A stretch of 13,566 nucleotides of DNA from an uncultured Collinsella sp. (GCA_900551605.1 URWS01000008.1:1-13566), one strand, 5' to 3'. Shown: positions 1 through 8,865, numbered from the stretch's first letter. The notes: generated by a model not told the origin, from the letters alone. Translations and numbers: made by a program.

Positions 1-47
1 GTAAGATATTGCGCTGTCCGTTTTGTGTTTAGCAAAGATATAGTTTG

Positions 48-222
48 CATAATCTGGTCTAATCCCTGCTCTATTTAAATAAAGTTGCACGTAAATGGCG
101 TAGATATACCTGAACTGGGCTTCTTTACGCTGAGCGGGTAAAATCGACCGTTCGCCGCTTAGGTATTTCCAAAATGAATAAAATGAGCGATAAAGAGAAT
201 ATAAACCCTAATAAACTCGCGT
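48..222 (+). promoter_or_regulatory. AT-rich upstream region of carbamate kinase gene
   Basis: The first 280 bases hold no gene. The stretch is much richer in A and T than the coding DNA, as expected for a promoter region. Possible -10 elements are CATAAT at 48-53 and TATAAA at 200-205, but neither has a convincing -35 at the right distance. A perfect 10-base palindrome TATTTAAATA lies at 72-81. A weak hairpin (216-222 with 232-238) sits in the leader. I cannot choose a transcription start from sequence alone. Confidence 0.35.
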
Positions 223-280
223 ATCGCACGGACGCGGGTTATTAATGGGTTGTAGGCCTTTTACAGAAAGGATTCCAGCA

Positions 281-1243
281 ATGTCTAAGCCTCTTGGCAA
301 GCCCGATCGTATTGTCGTCGCCCTCGGCGGCAACGCCCTCGGCAACAACCCCGTCGAGCAGATCGAGGCCGTGAGCAACACCGCCCACGCTCTCCTCGGC
401 CTCATCGAGCAGGGCAACGAGATCATCATCACCCACGGCAACGGCCCGCAGGTCGGCATGATCCAGAACGCCTTCGCCGCCGCCCACGACGCCATCGGCA
501 CCCCCGAGATGCCGCTGCCCGAGTGCGGCGCCATGTCCCAGGGCTACATCGGCTATCACCTGCAGCAGGGCATCGGCCGCGAGATGCACAAGCGCTACAA
601 GCGTTGGCACGCCGCCACCGTCGTCACCCAGATCGAGTGCGATCCCGACGATCCCGCGTTCAAGAACCCGACCAAGCCGATCGGCCCCTTCTACACCGAG
701 GAGCAGGCCAAGGAGTTCATGGCCGAGGATCCCTCCAAGGTCTTCGTCGAGGATTCCGGCCGCGGCTGGCGTCGCGTCGTCGCCTCCCCCGATCCCAAGA
801 AGATCGTCGAGGCCGACTCCATCCTCAACCTGCTCGACAACGAGTTCATCGTCATCGCCTGCGGTGGCGGCGGCATCCCCGTCGTCCGCGACTACGAGAA
901 CAAGGGCTGCTACAAGGGCGTTCCCGCCGTCATCGACAAGGACCTGGGCGGCGAGCTGCTGGCCGAGGACTGCGACGCCGACGTCCTGTTCCTGCTGACC
1001 GCCGTCGAGCACGTCGCCATCAACTTTGGCAAGCCCAACCAGGAGGAGCTCGAGGACCTCACCGCCGACGAGGCCGAGCGCCTGGCCGACGAGGGTCAGT
1101 TCGGCAAGGGTTCCATGGAGCCCAAGGTCCGCGCCGCCATCAAGTTCGCCCGCTCCCGCAAGGGCCGCACCTGCATCATCGGCGCCCTGGACAAGGCCGC
1201 CGAGACCATGGCCGGCCTCTCCGGTACCCGCATCCACGAGTAG
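281..1243 (+). CDS. arcC: Carbamate kinase
   Basis: Cytoplasmic enzyme of the amino-acid kinase family that interconverts ATP plus carbamate and ADP plus carbamoyl phosphate. In fermenters it usually runs towards ATP at the end of arginine deiminase, agmatine or ureido-compound breakdown. The 320-residue product is close to the usual length of about 310. It shows the N-terminal GGNALG (16-21), ITHGNGPQVG (50-59), NPTKPIGPFY (129-138), ACGGGGIPVV (193-202), the VIDKDL block (218-223) and GSMEPKV (277-283), all typical of carbamate kinase. An in-frame ATG at 245 would add 12 residues, but the start at 281 has AGAAAGGA at 265-272 and begins at the conserved region. Codon use is almost entirely C- or G-ending, more extreme than in the PTS genes downstream, which suggests high expression. 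It stands alone, with its own leader and terminator. No arcA, arcB or transporter is adjacent, so the source of carbamoyl phosphate is not shown. Confidence 0.95.
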   Translation: MSKPLGKPDRIVVALGGNALGNNPVEQIEAVSNTAHALLGLIEQGNEIIITHGNGPQVGMIQNAFAAAHDAIGTPEMPLPECGAMSQGYIGYHLQQGIGREMHKRYKRWHAATVVTQIECDPDDPAFKNPTKPIGPFYTEEQAKEFMAEDPSKVFVEDSGRGWRRVVASPDPKKIVEADSILNLLDNEFIVIACGGGGIPVVRDYENKGCYKGVPAVIDKDLGGELLAEDCDADVLFLLTAVEHVAINFGKPNQEELEDLTADEAERLADEGQFGKGSMEPKVRAAIKFARSRKGRTCIIGALDKAAETMAGLSGTRIHE

Positions 1244-1308
1244 CCCCTACTCCGTTGCCTCTCCCGTGGGCGCCAGGCAAAGCGCCCACAAACTAGCCTC
1301 TCTTCATG

Positions 1309-1341
1309 AGCCCCGCGGTCCGCTCCGACTGCGGGGCTTTT
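1309..1341 (+). terminator. Rho-independent terminator of carbamate kinase gene
   Basis: A 12-bp stem with one mismatch (1309-1320 with 1327-1338), built on AGCCCCGC and GCGGGGCT, closes a 6-base loop and runs into TTTT. It lies 66 bases after the stop codon and ends the transcript as a single-gene unit. Confidence 0.85.
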
Positions 1342-1352
1342 GCTATTCACCT

Positions 1353-1433
1353 AGTCATTGGGGACGTTCTTAAACGACTAGTCAAACAAGAACGTCCACA
1401 ACGACTACTCATTTAAGTCTGTCCCCAATGACT
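1353..1433. repeat. Palindromic dispersed repeat, copy 1 (MITE/REP-like)
   Basis: The ends form a perfect 13-bp inverted repeat: AGTCATTGGGGAC at 1353-1365 and GTCCCCAATGACT at 1421-1433. Nested inside is a perfect 10-bp inverted repeat, GGACGTTCTT (1362-1371) and AAGAACGTCC (1388-1397), whose loop holds the palindrome GACTAGTC (1376-1383). The right arm recurs near 7506-7540: 1401-1435 matches there at 33 of 35 positions, with 25 identical in a row. No coding sequence is inside. The shape suggests a non-autonomous mobile repeat or a REP element of the kind associated with Y1-type transposases. That family link is inference, as no transposase lies in the window. Confidence 0.75.
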
Positions 1434-1598
1434 GCGGAAAGCGCATCTCACACCGGCACATGGCTTTCGGGTCCTTTCTCCGTGCTCCCTATAAGTTCGG
1501 CTGGACTCCCCGCAACCTGTTCCGAGTTGGCGGAACGAGCGCGACGTGGAGTGTCATTCTTTACCGTGTTAGACTAGACGCAGGGAAAGGAGGAGGAC
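1434..1598 (+). other. Gene-free stretch before PTS regulator
   Basis: It begins with a CGGAAAGCGCATC motif (1435-1447) that recurs in the array at 7261-7433, so the repeat influence extends past the inverted-repeat end. A perfect 6-bp hairpin GTTCCG/CGGAAC (1519-1524 with 1531-1536) could be an operator. TAGACT at 1570-1575, preceded by TG, is a possible extended -10 for the regulator gene, with no clear -35. The strong SD AAAGGAGG lies at 1586-1593. No gene is supported here. Confidence 0.35.
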
Positions 1599-2834
1599 AT
1601 GGATGCTCGCGTCAAGCAGCTTGTAAATATGATCGAGGACGCTCAGCCTGTCGCTGTCGCGGTACTTGCCAAGCGTCTCGAGGTAAGCGAGCGCGCCGTG
1701 AGAAACTATATCCATCGCGCAAACGACAACCTTGCAGGGGTTGCACGCATCGTTGGCAGCAAGGGGCAGTATCGTATCGATGTTGCACGTGCAGATGAGC
1801 TTGCTCGCTTGCTAGACGGTGCGGCTCAGGCCCATCCGGGCATTCCTGATACGCGCGACGGCCGTGTGTCCTTCCTTCTTAACGACCTCCTCATGCGGTC
1901 CCAGTGGGTGACGATTGAGGAGTATGCGGATTTACTCTACGTTTCGGCGCGAACTCTGTCCAATGACATGCGTCTGGTAGAGCAGAAACTCGCCCAATTT
2001 GACTTAACGCTCGAAAAGCGCCCACGCTACGGAATCCGCGTTGCGGGCGGGGAGTCGCAACGGCGCCTGTGCCTGGCCTCGCTGGTGAGGCCCGTGTTGC
2101 CCGACACCGACGATGCAAAGCTCGCCGAGCGCCTGCGGGCCATCGCCGCATGTGTGGACGATGCCCTGACGGCCTCGCCCGTCACGGTGAGCTCGCTGGC
2201 ATCCCGCAATCTCATCATGCATCTTTACATTGCTCTTGGCCGCATCGAGCAGGGCTGCTATGTCCCAGCTGCAGAATCGGACGTTCAAAAACTGGAGGGA
2301 ACGCGCGAATACGCCGCGGCTTTCCAGATTGCCGCAAACATCAAGGATGCCCTGGGCGTGAGCATGCCCCGAGAAGAGGTTGCCTTTATCGCAATCCATT
2401 TGCTCGGCAGGGGCACGGGCGTGCCCGAGAAGGGCTCTGCCGTTATCTCGGACGAGATGTGGGAGATTGCTTCCGAGATGGTACGTGCGGTCAACGATGA
2501 GTTTAGGTTTGACTTTAGCGGCGATCTTGAACTTCGCATGAACCTTGCTCGGCATATCGGCCCTCTGGGCTATCGCCTTGAATATCACATGCATATGGAT
2601 AACCCCATGCTGCCCGATATCAAGACGAGGTTTCCGTTGGCCTATTCGATGGCAGCTGGCACCTCGCAGGTACTCGAGCGTCATTTTGGCAGCCAGCCCT
2701 CTGATGAAGAGCTCGGCTACATCGCCATGGCATTTGCCCTGGCCCTCGAGCAGCAAGCCGACCAGCCGCGTCGCAAACGCATCCTGATCGTGTGCGCCTC
2801 GGGAGCGGGAAGCGCCCGTATGCTCGAGCACTAG
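1599..2834 (+). CDS. N-terminal part of the PTS regulator: two HTH and two PRD domains
   Basis: If the TAG is real, the translated product is this 411-residue protein. It keeps both DNA-binding helix-turn-helix regions and both PRDs but ends 12 residues after the EIIB-like Cys399. Such a protein could still bind DNA and be phosphorylated on PRD histidines by HPr, but it would lack the EIIB and EIIA inputs through which the substrate-specific permease signals. The start is firm: ATG at 1599 with AAAGGAGG five bases upstream. Whether it is active, constitutive or unstable cannot be read from the sequence. Confidence 0.65.
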   Translation: MDARVKQLVNMIEDAQPVAVAVLAKRLEVSERAVRNYIHRANDNLAGVARIVGSKGQYRIDVARADELARLLDGAAQAHPGIPDTRDGRVSFLLNDLLMRSQWVTIEEYADLLYVSARTLSNDMRLVEQKLAQFDLTLEKRPRYGIRVAGGESQRRLCLASLVRPVLPDTDDAKLAERLRAIAACVDDALTASPVTVSSLASRNLIMHLYIALGRIEQGCYVPAAESDVQKLEGTREYAAAFQIAANIKDALGVSMPREEVAFIAIHLLGRGTGVPEKGSAVISDEMWEIASEMVRAVNDEFRFDFSGDLELRMNLARHIGPLGYRLEYHMHMDNPMLPDIKTRFPLAYSMAAGTSQVLERHFGSQPSDEELGYIAMAFALALEQQADQPRRKRILIVCASGAGSARMLEH

Positions 2835-2852
2835 TACCGCAAGCAGTTTGGC

Positions 2853-3494
2853 ATGTATATCGATTCGATTGAGACATGCGATGTCGCCCGCGTGGGAACG
2901 TTCGATTTTTCGCATATCGACTACGTGTTCACAACGGTGCCGCTCAACGTCAAGTTGCCCGTGCCCGTCCGCGAGGCCGATTTCTTCTTGGAGACGAGCG
3001 ATGTCAACGCTATCCGCAAGGTGCTGAGCGACGACACTGCGCAATCGGACTCCGTGAGCTCTTTCTTTAGCCGTGCCCTGTTCTTCAACCGCGTTGAGGC
3101 GTCGTCGAAGCAGGCCGTTCTCCGATATCTCTCCGAGCGCGCCGTCGAGAGCGGCCGTGTCGATGCCCAGTTTGCCCAAGAGGTCGCCGAGCGCGAGAGC
3201 GCGAGCGCCACCTCGTTTGGCAATGGGGTAGCCATGCCCCATGGGATGCATCCCTTGAGCGCCGAGGCCTTTGTTACCGTGGGCCTGCTCGAACATCCCA
3301 TTCTTTGGGATGAATACGGCCATGAGGTCGATATCGTCTTTATGGTGTCGTTTGCCCGGTCGGGCGGCGATGAGGCGCGGATCTTGAGCTCACTGCTCGC
3401 CGAGATCTTTATGGACCGCCAGGGGGTCGAGCGCCTACGCGAGCGCCGGTCCTGGCATGAGCTGATGGCGCTTGTGCAAGCGCATACGGCTTAA
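2853..3494 (+). CDS. C-terminal part of the PTS regulator: most of EIIB plus EIIA-like domain
   Basis: An open frame of 213 codons continues the regulator from the first ATG after the TAG. It carries most of the EIIB-like domain without its cysteine loop, then a complete EIIA (fructose/mannitol-type) domain with AMPHG at residues 127-131 of this piece. No Shine-Dalgarno sequence precedes the ATG at 2853, so independent translation is doubtful. The frame stays open with normal codon use, which suggests a recent lesion, read-through or a base error. It is best treated as the remainder of the gene starting at 1599. Confidence 0.4.
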   Translation: MYIDSIETCDVARVGTFDFSHIDYVFTTVPLNVKLPVPVREADFFLETSDVNAIRKVLSDDTAQSDSVSSFFSRALFFNRVEASSKQAVLRYLSERAVESGRVDAQFAQEVAERESASATSFGNGVAMPHGMHPLSAEAFVTVGLLEHPILWDEYGHEVDIVFMVSFARSGGDEARILSSLLAEIFMDRQGVERLRERRSWHELMALVQAHTA

Positions 3495-3528
3495 GACTTC
3501 TTTTGTCGATGACCCTGTCAGTCTACCT

Positions 3529-3577
3529 GCAATAAACCTCGAGGATTGCGGGCGGGAGATAGGCGTTTCGAATATTC
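3529..3577 (+). promoter_or_regulatory. Candidate operator and promoter of PTS operon
   Basis: The gap between regulator and EIIA holds an interrupted palindrome: GCAAT (3529-3533), AAA, CCTCGAGG (3537-3544), ATTGC (3545-3549). Overlapping its right arm is TTGCGG (3546-3551) as a possible -35, with GAATAT (3570-3575) as a possible -10 at an 18-base spacing. A palindrome touching the -35 fits an activator site for the PRD regulator. This is inferred from position and symmetry only. Confidence 0.3.
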
Positions 3578-3613
3578 AAGTACAAACCAAACATCACGGG
3601 AGAGGAGACCGTT

Positions 3614-3940
3614 ATGGACGATCAGGGAACCGAGATGGTTTCGTTTCAGCTGGTCGCTGCAGCGGGAGAGGCACGCAGCCTTGCCTTCGAAGCCCTTGAA
3701 AAGGCAAAGGCGGGGGATTTTGACGCCGCCGCCAAACTCATGAAGCAGTCAAAGGATGCGGGAATCAAGGCTCACCACATCCAAACGCAGCTGCTTTCGA
3801 CTGAGGCAGCGGGCGAGCATCTGTCGGTGGATGTGTTGCTGGTCCATGCTCAGGACCACCTCATGTGCTCCATGCTTGCTCAGGAGCTCGTGCAGGAGCT
3901 GATCTGCCTGTATGAGCGCACTGCAACCAAGAACGCCTAG
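3614..3940 (+). CDS. PTS lactose/cellobiose-family EIIA component
   Basis: Cytoplasmic phosphocarrier of 108 residues, the usual size for the Lac/Chb EIIA family. It takes phosphate from HPr and hands it to EIIB. The protein is all-helical in character. It carries the family motif IKAHHIQTQLL (51-61) and the active-site block LLVHAQDHLM, where His78 is the phosphorylated residue and Asp81 the conserved metal ligand of the trimer. The start at ATG 3614 has a GAGAGGAG ribosome site about 6 bases before it. It is the first structural gene of the cluster, followed after 46 bases by EIIB. The sequence does not settle cellobiose versus other beta-glucosides or lactose, but the GH1 gene downstream favours beta-glucosides. 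Confidence 0.93.
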   Translation: MDDQGTEMVSFQLVAAAGEARSLAFEALEKAKAGDFDAAAKLMKQSKDAGIKAHHIQTQLLSTEAAGEHLSVDVLLVHAQDHLMCSMLAQELVQELICLYERTATKNA

Positions 3941-3973
3941 CGGCGTGCGGTGACTATCCAACCAATCAATGCG

Positions 3974-3986
3974 AAGGGAATCCCTT
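3974..3986 (+). promoter_or_regulatory. Palindrome occluding the EIIB ribosome-binding site
   Basis: The Shine-Dalgarno AAGGGA (3974-3979) is followed after one base by its exact reverse complement TCCCTT (3981-3986), which abuts the ATG at 3987. In RNA, AAGGG and CCCTT could pair around AAT and hide the ribosome site. A ribosome finishing EIIA 34 bases upstream would approach this element, so translational coupling is plausible. Confidence 0.45.
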
Positions 3987-4280
3987 ATGAAGATCCTTCT
4001 TGTTTGCGCAGCTGGTCTGTCTACAAGCATTCTGATGAAGAAACTCGAGAAATATGCGGAGCAAAACGGCATCGAGCTCGATATCGATGCGGTGGGTATC
4101 GGCGAGTATCAGGAGACGTGCGCCAATTTTGACGTGCTGCTCTTGGGGCCGCAGGTGTCCTACCAGCTCAACACCGTCAAGCAGGGGAGCGGTAAGCCGA
4201 CCGCGGTCATCCCCGCACAGGACTACGGCATGGGCAACGCCGCCAACGTGCTGGCACTCGCCCAGTCGCTGTTGGGTTAG
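3987..4280 (+). CDS. PTS lactose/cellobiose-family EIIB component
   Basis: Cytoplasmic phosphotransfer protein of 97 residues, matching the small free-standing EIIB of the Lac/Chb family. It opens MKILLVCAAGLSTS, where Cys7 is the phosphorylated residue and the following residues form the phosphate-binding loop. Further family blocks are VGIGEY and FDVLLLGPQVSYQL. The frame extends 6 codons upstream to 3969, but the ATG at 3987 has the SD and gives the canonical N-terminus. The stop overlaps the SD of the EIIC gene (TTAGGAGG), so the two are tightly linked. It receives phosphate from the EIIA at 3614-3940 and passes it to sugar bound by EIIC. Confidence 0.93.
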   Translation: MKILLVCAAGLSTSILMKKLEKYAEQNGIELDIDAVGIGEYQETCANFDVLLLGPQVSYQLNTVKQGSGKPTAVIPAQDYGMGNAANVLALAQSLLG

Positions 4281-4289
4281 GAGGCAACC

Positions 4290-7095
<2,806 letters not shown>

Positions 7096-7111
7096 CTCTT
7101 GCAGGTCTGTT

Positions 7112-7145
7112 GCCCCCGCGGTCCGCTTCGGCCGCGGGGGCTTTT
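7112..7145 (+). terminator. Rho-independent terminator of PTS operon
   Basis: A perfect 10-bp GC stem, GCCCCCGCGG (7112-7121) with CCGCGGGGGC (7132-7141), is followed by TTTTGTTATT. It starts 17 bases after the GH1 stop codon. Inner CCG/CGG pairs can extend the stem past a bulged T. Confidence 0.92.
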
Positions 7146-7198
7146 GTTATTGAGGCGGCTGTTCATGAGGAGCATTGCAGGCTGCGGAAACCCGGCAC

Positions 7199-7536
7199 TT
7201 GGGGACGTTCCTTTCCTGCCGCAGCTTGGGACAGTCCTTAAAGGCCGCATCGATCAACTGCGGAAAGCACATCCCAGAATGAGCGTCCAACATGGGGTGC
7301 GGTTTCCCTTGAGGCCCTCAATCGGAAAATGCATCCCGGATTATTGTCGAAAAGCGGTCCCTAGTTTCCCAAACGGGCCGCTAACGGAAAGCGCACCCCG
7401 CTATTGGGCCCCAAAGCAGGATGCGCTTTCCGTGCTGGCAGTTCCAAGCAGTTCGGGATGGCCCTTTTCGTCTGCTCTCGGCCGGCGTCCGTAAGACTGT
7501 CCCCGACGACCACTCATTTAAGTCTGTCCCCAATGA
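7199..7536. repeat. Palindromic dispersed repeat, copy 2 (composite, about 340 bp)
   Basis: The left side carries TTGGGGACGTTC (7199-7210), as in copy 1, and a second related end TTGGGACAGTCCTTA (7226-7240). The right side has the matching inverted ends, TAAGACTGTCCC (7492-7503) and TTTAAGTCTGTCCCC (7517-7531). The right-hand 7506-7540 matches 1401-1435 at 33 of 35 positions. CACTCATT (7511-7518) and AATGAGTG (7532-7539) form an 8-bp hairpin around the right end. Between the ends lies the hairpin array at 7257-7433. This gene-free stretch of about 450 bases between two converging genes holds nothing else I can identify. Confidence 0.7.
7257..7433. repeat. Degenerate hairpin array with 62-bp period
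   Basis: CGGAAA followed by a CATCCC- or CACCCC-like block starts at 7261, 7323 and 7385, exactly 62 bases apart. GTTTCCC also recurs 62 bases apart (7302-7308 and 7364-7370). Each unit is an imperfect inverted repeat. The third is the strongest: ACGGAAAGCGCA (7384-7395) pairs perfectly with TGCGCTTTCCGT (7422-7433), extending to 18 positions with two mismatches. Related single copies are at 1435 and, truncated, at 7185. REP/BIME-like structure. Confidence 0.65.
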
Positions 7537-7547
7537 GTGCCCAATGA

Positions 7548-8582
7548 CTAGTAGTAGGCCCACATGGCTTCGGCTTCATTGAGGACCTCTACGACGCCCC
7601 AGCGGCGGGCGCTGCGGCTGGCCGAGTTGGGATCGAAGACTCCAATCTGGTCGGCGTCGTCAATACCGTAAAGCACAATGTAGTGGCCCACGTTGGTAAA
7701 GGTGCCCGGCCGAACGGCGGCGATGACGGGCGCTCCCGAACGCAGCGCCTGAGTCATCGATTCGCGATTGTTATGGAGCTCCGTTCCGTTAAGTCCCAAC
7801 TGCCACGCGCCGCTCGTCATAAACGACCATTCGGTTGCACCGGTGGGGGCGTAATTGCCCGCCTCGGAAAGCGCGCACATATCGACGGGGGTCATATCGG
7901 TGCGTCCCGTCTTAAAGATATAGACCATGGTGAGGCACGTGGGCCCGCAGGCATTTTGGCGGATGGTGCCGCCGGCGTAAGACAGCTCCGACCACGCAGG
8001 GTCGATCTGATAGATATGGGGCATCGTGCCGGCTTGCCATTGCGAGCGTGGGGTCGAAAAGGCGAAAGAATAACCGGGCGCGACGGGGGCCTTGAGCAGC
8101 TTGTCCTCGGCGGTGGGCTCGAGACCGGCCGAGCCGTGGGACATACAGGAGCTCATAAACACAAAGACCAGACAGGTGAGGATAGAGCACAGTGCGAGGC
8201 GAAGTCGACGAGCCGGCAGGGCGGGGGCATTCACGTGCGATGTCGAGCGGTAGGGCTTGCCGTCGCGTCCACCTTGGGGATGCGAAAAGAAGCGGTTGAT
8301 ATGGATGCCGGGCTGACGTGCGCCGTTGCGGCGCAGTTGCGGAACCTCGGCTTGATGCTGTCGAGTGCGCGCGCCTAAGCGGCTGTCTTGCTGCGCGCTT
8401 GTGCCCGTGCGCGGACGGCCACTTTGCCGTGTTTTGCTTGCCTGCTGCCGAGACGAAGGCCTGGGTTGCTCTTGAGGACGTTGCGGATTGCTGCTTGTGG
8501 CACTTCCGGGCGTCGGCGTGGTACGGCCAGCAAGGCGAACGCTTTGTCGCCGTTGATCACCGTCGTTGTATCCGTATGCCAT
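7548..8582 (-). CDS. Membrane-anchored C39-family cysteine peptidase-like protein
   Basis: A 344-residue protein in three parts. Residues 1-126 are a low-complexity basic region rich in Gln, Arg, Ser and Pro. Residues 127-147 are a hydrophobic segment preceded by Arg-Arg-Leu-Arg, an N-in anchor. Residues 150-344 form an extracytoplasmic domain. That domain has the papain-like C39 pattern: Cys212 in NACGPTC, His300 in VGHYIVLYG and Asp317 in FDPN. It probably cleaves or binds an extracellular peptide or cell-wall protein; the substrate is unknown. ATG 8582 has the SD AAGGCGG five bases before it. A GTG at 8234 would give a plain signal peptide but has no SD. The MSSC after the hydrophobic stretch is only a poor lipobox. 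Its stop codon lies at the edge of the repeat at 7199-7536, and it converges on the PTS operon. Confidence 0.75.
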   Translation of the reverse strand: MAYGYNDGDQRRQSVRLAGRTTPTPGSATSSNPQRPQEQPRPSSRQQASKTRQSGRPRTGTSAQQDSRLGARTRQHQAEVPQLRRNGARQPGIHINRFFSHPQGGRDGKPYRSTSHVNAPALPARRLRLALCSILTCLVFVFMSSCMSHGSAGLEPTAEDKLLKAPVAPGYSFAFSTPRSQWQAGTMPHIYQIDPAWSELSYAGGTIRQNACGPTCLTMVYIFKTGRTDMTPVDMCALSEAGNYAPTGATEWSFMTSGAWQLGLNGTELHNNRESMTQALRSGAPVIAAVRPGTFTNVGHYIVLYGIDDADQIGVFDPNSASRSARRWGVVEVLNEAEAMWAYY

Positions 8583-8730
8583 TCGTACCGCCTTGTCTCA
8601 TGTATAACCTGTCCATCCTACAAAAAAGATGTGCAACAAATGGGTCCGCGCGTCAAAAGCTCGGTAAACGGTACGAAAGGCGCAAAACACACGGCCTCAA
8701 AAACATCTCTATATGCGTCCGATGAGCGTA

Positions 8731-8797
8731 CGCCCGTCGGACGGGCGGCAACAATGAGCGGCAAACCGTGCCGTTCGTCCCAAAAACGGCGCCGCTC
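8731..8797 (+). promoter_or_regulatory. Two adjacent hairpins in permease leader
   Basis: Hairpin one is CGCCCGT (8731-8737), loop CGG, ACGGGCG (8741-8747). Hairpin two has an outer stem GAGCGGC (8756-8762) with GCCGCTC (8791-8797) and an inner stem GCCGTT (8770-8775) with AACGGC (8785-8790). It is followed by GTTTTGC, a weak terminator-like tail. Such an arrangement could be an attenuator or structured leader for the permease. No known riboswitch class is recognised. Confidence 0.35.
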
Positions 8798-8865
8798 GTT
8801 TTGCAGTTCTGCCTTCGGTCGAGCTACAAGCGGAGCTGCTGCGCCAAGGCCGTATCTTAAAGCCA

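Larger units (their letters stand above)
1599..3494 (+). pseudogene. PTS-controlled transcriptional regulator (HTH-PRD-PRD-EIIB-EIIA) interrupted by in-frame TAG
   Basis: Read through one stop, this is a 631-codon BglG/LicR-type activator of a sugar operon. Domain order: HTH at about 5-60; second HTH at about 85-148; PRD1 at about 185-285 with His208 and His267; PRD2 at about 290-388 with His319; EIIB-like domain from about 393 with the loop C399-A-S-G-A-G-S; EIIA-like domain at about 485-628 with the active-site motif AMPHG at His548. Codon 412 is TAG (2832-2834), between MLEH and YRKQFG, where this family reads straight through. Both halves are in the same frame, so the lesion is a point nonsense, for example CAG to TAG, and not a frameshift. 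PRD2 has Ala378 where a second conserved His is expected. The gene lies just upstream of the lactose/cellobiose-type PTS genes, its likely targets. A sequencing error cannot be excluded. Confidence 0.8.

Noticed and set aside
171..190. ArgR box before carbamate kinase
   Set aside because: Only the left half-site TGAAT fits; the right half does not match ATTCA, so this is likely chance in AT-rich DNA.
242..1237. Long minus-strand open frame opposite carbamate kinase
   Set aside because: It is a by-product of the strong third-position C/G bias; the translation is low-complexity Gly/Asp/Val/Leu and resembles no protein family.
2832..2834. TAG as a pyrrolysine or generally recoded codon
   Set aside because: TAG is the ordinary stop of at least six genes here (carbamate kinase, EIIA, EIIB, EIIC, C39 protein, sensor kinase), and the regulator is not a methylamine methyltransferase-type protein.
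2853..3494. A separate, independently started gene after the TAG
   Set aside because: There is no SD before the ATG at 2853, and the frame, domain order and missing cysteine loop show it is the continuation of the regulator.
7257..7433. CRISPR array
   Set aside because: Only three units, strongly diverged, with short motifs instead of identical repeats, no unique spacers of regular size and no cas genes.
7099..7494. Plus-strand open frame of 131 codons after the PTS operon
   Set aside because: It runs through the terminator and the repeat array, with no SD and no protein-like pattern.
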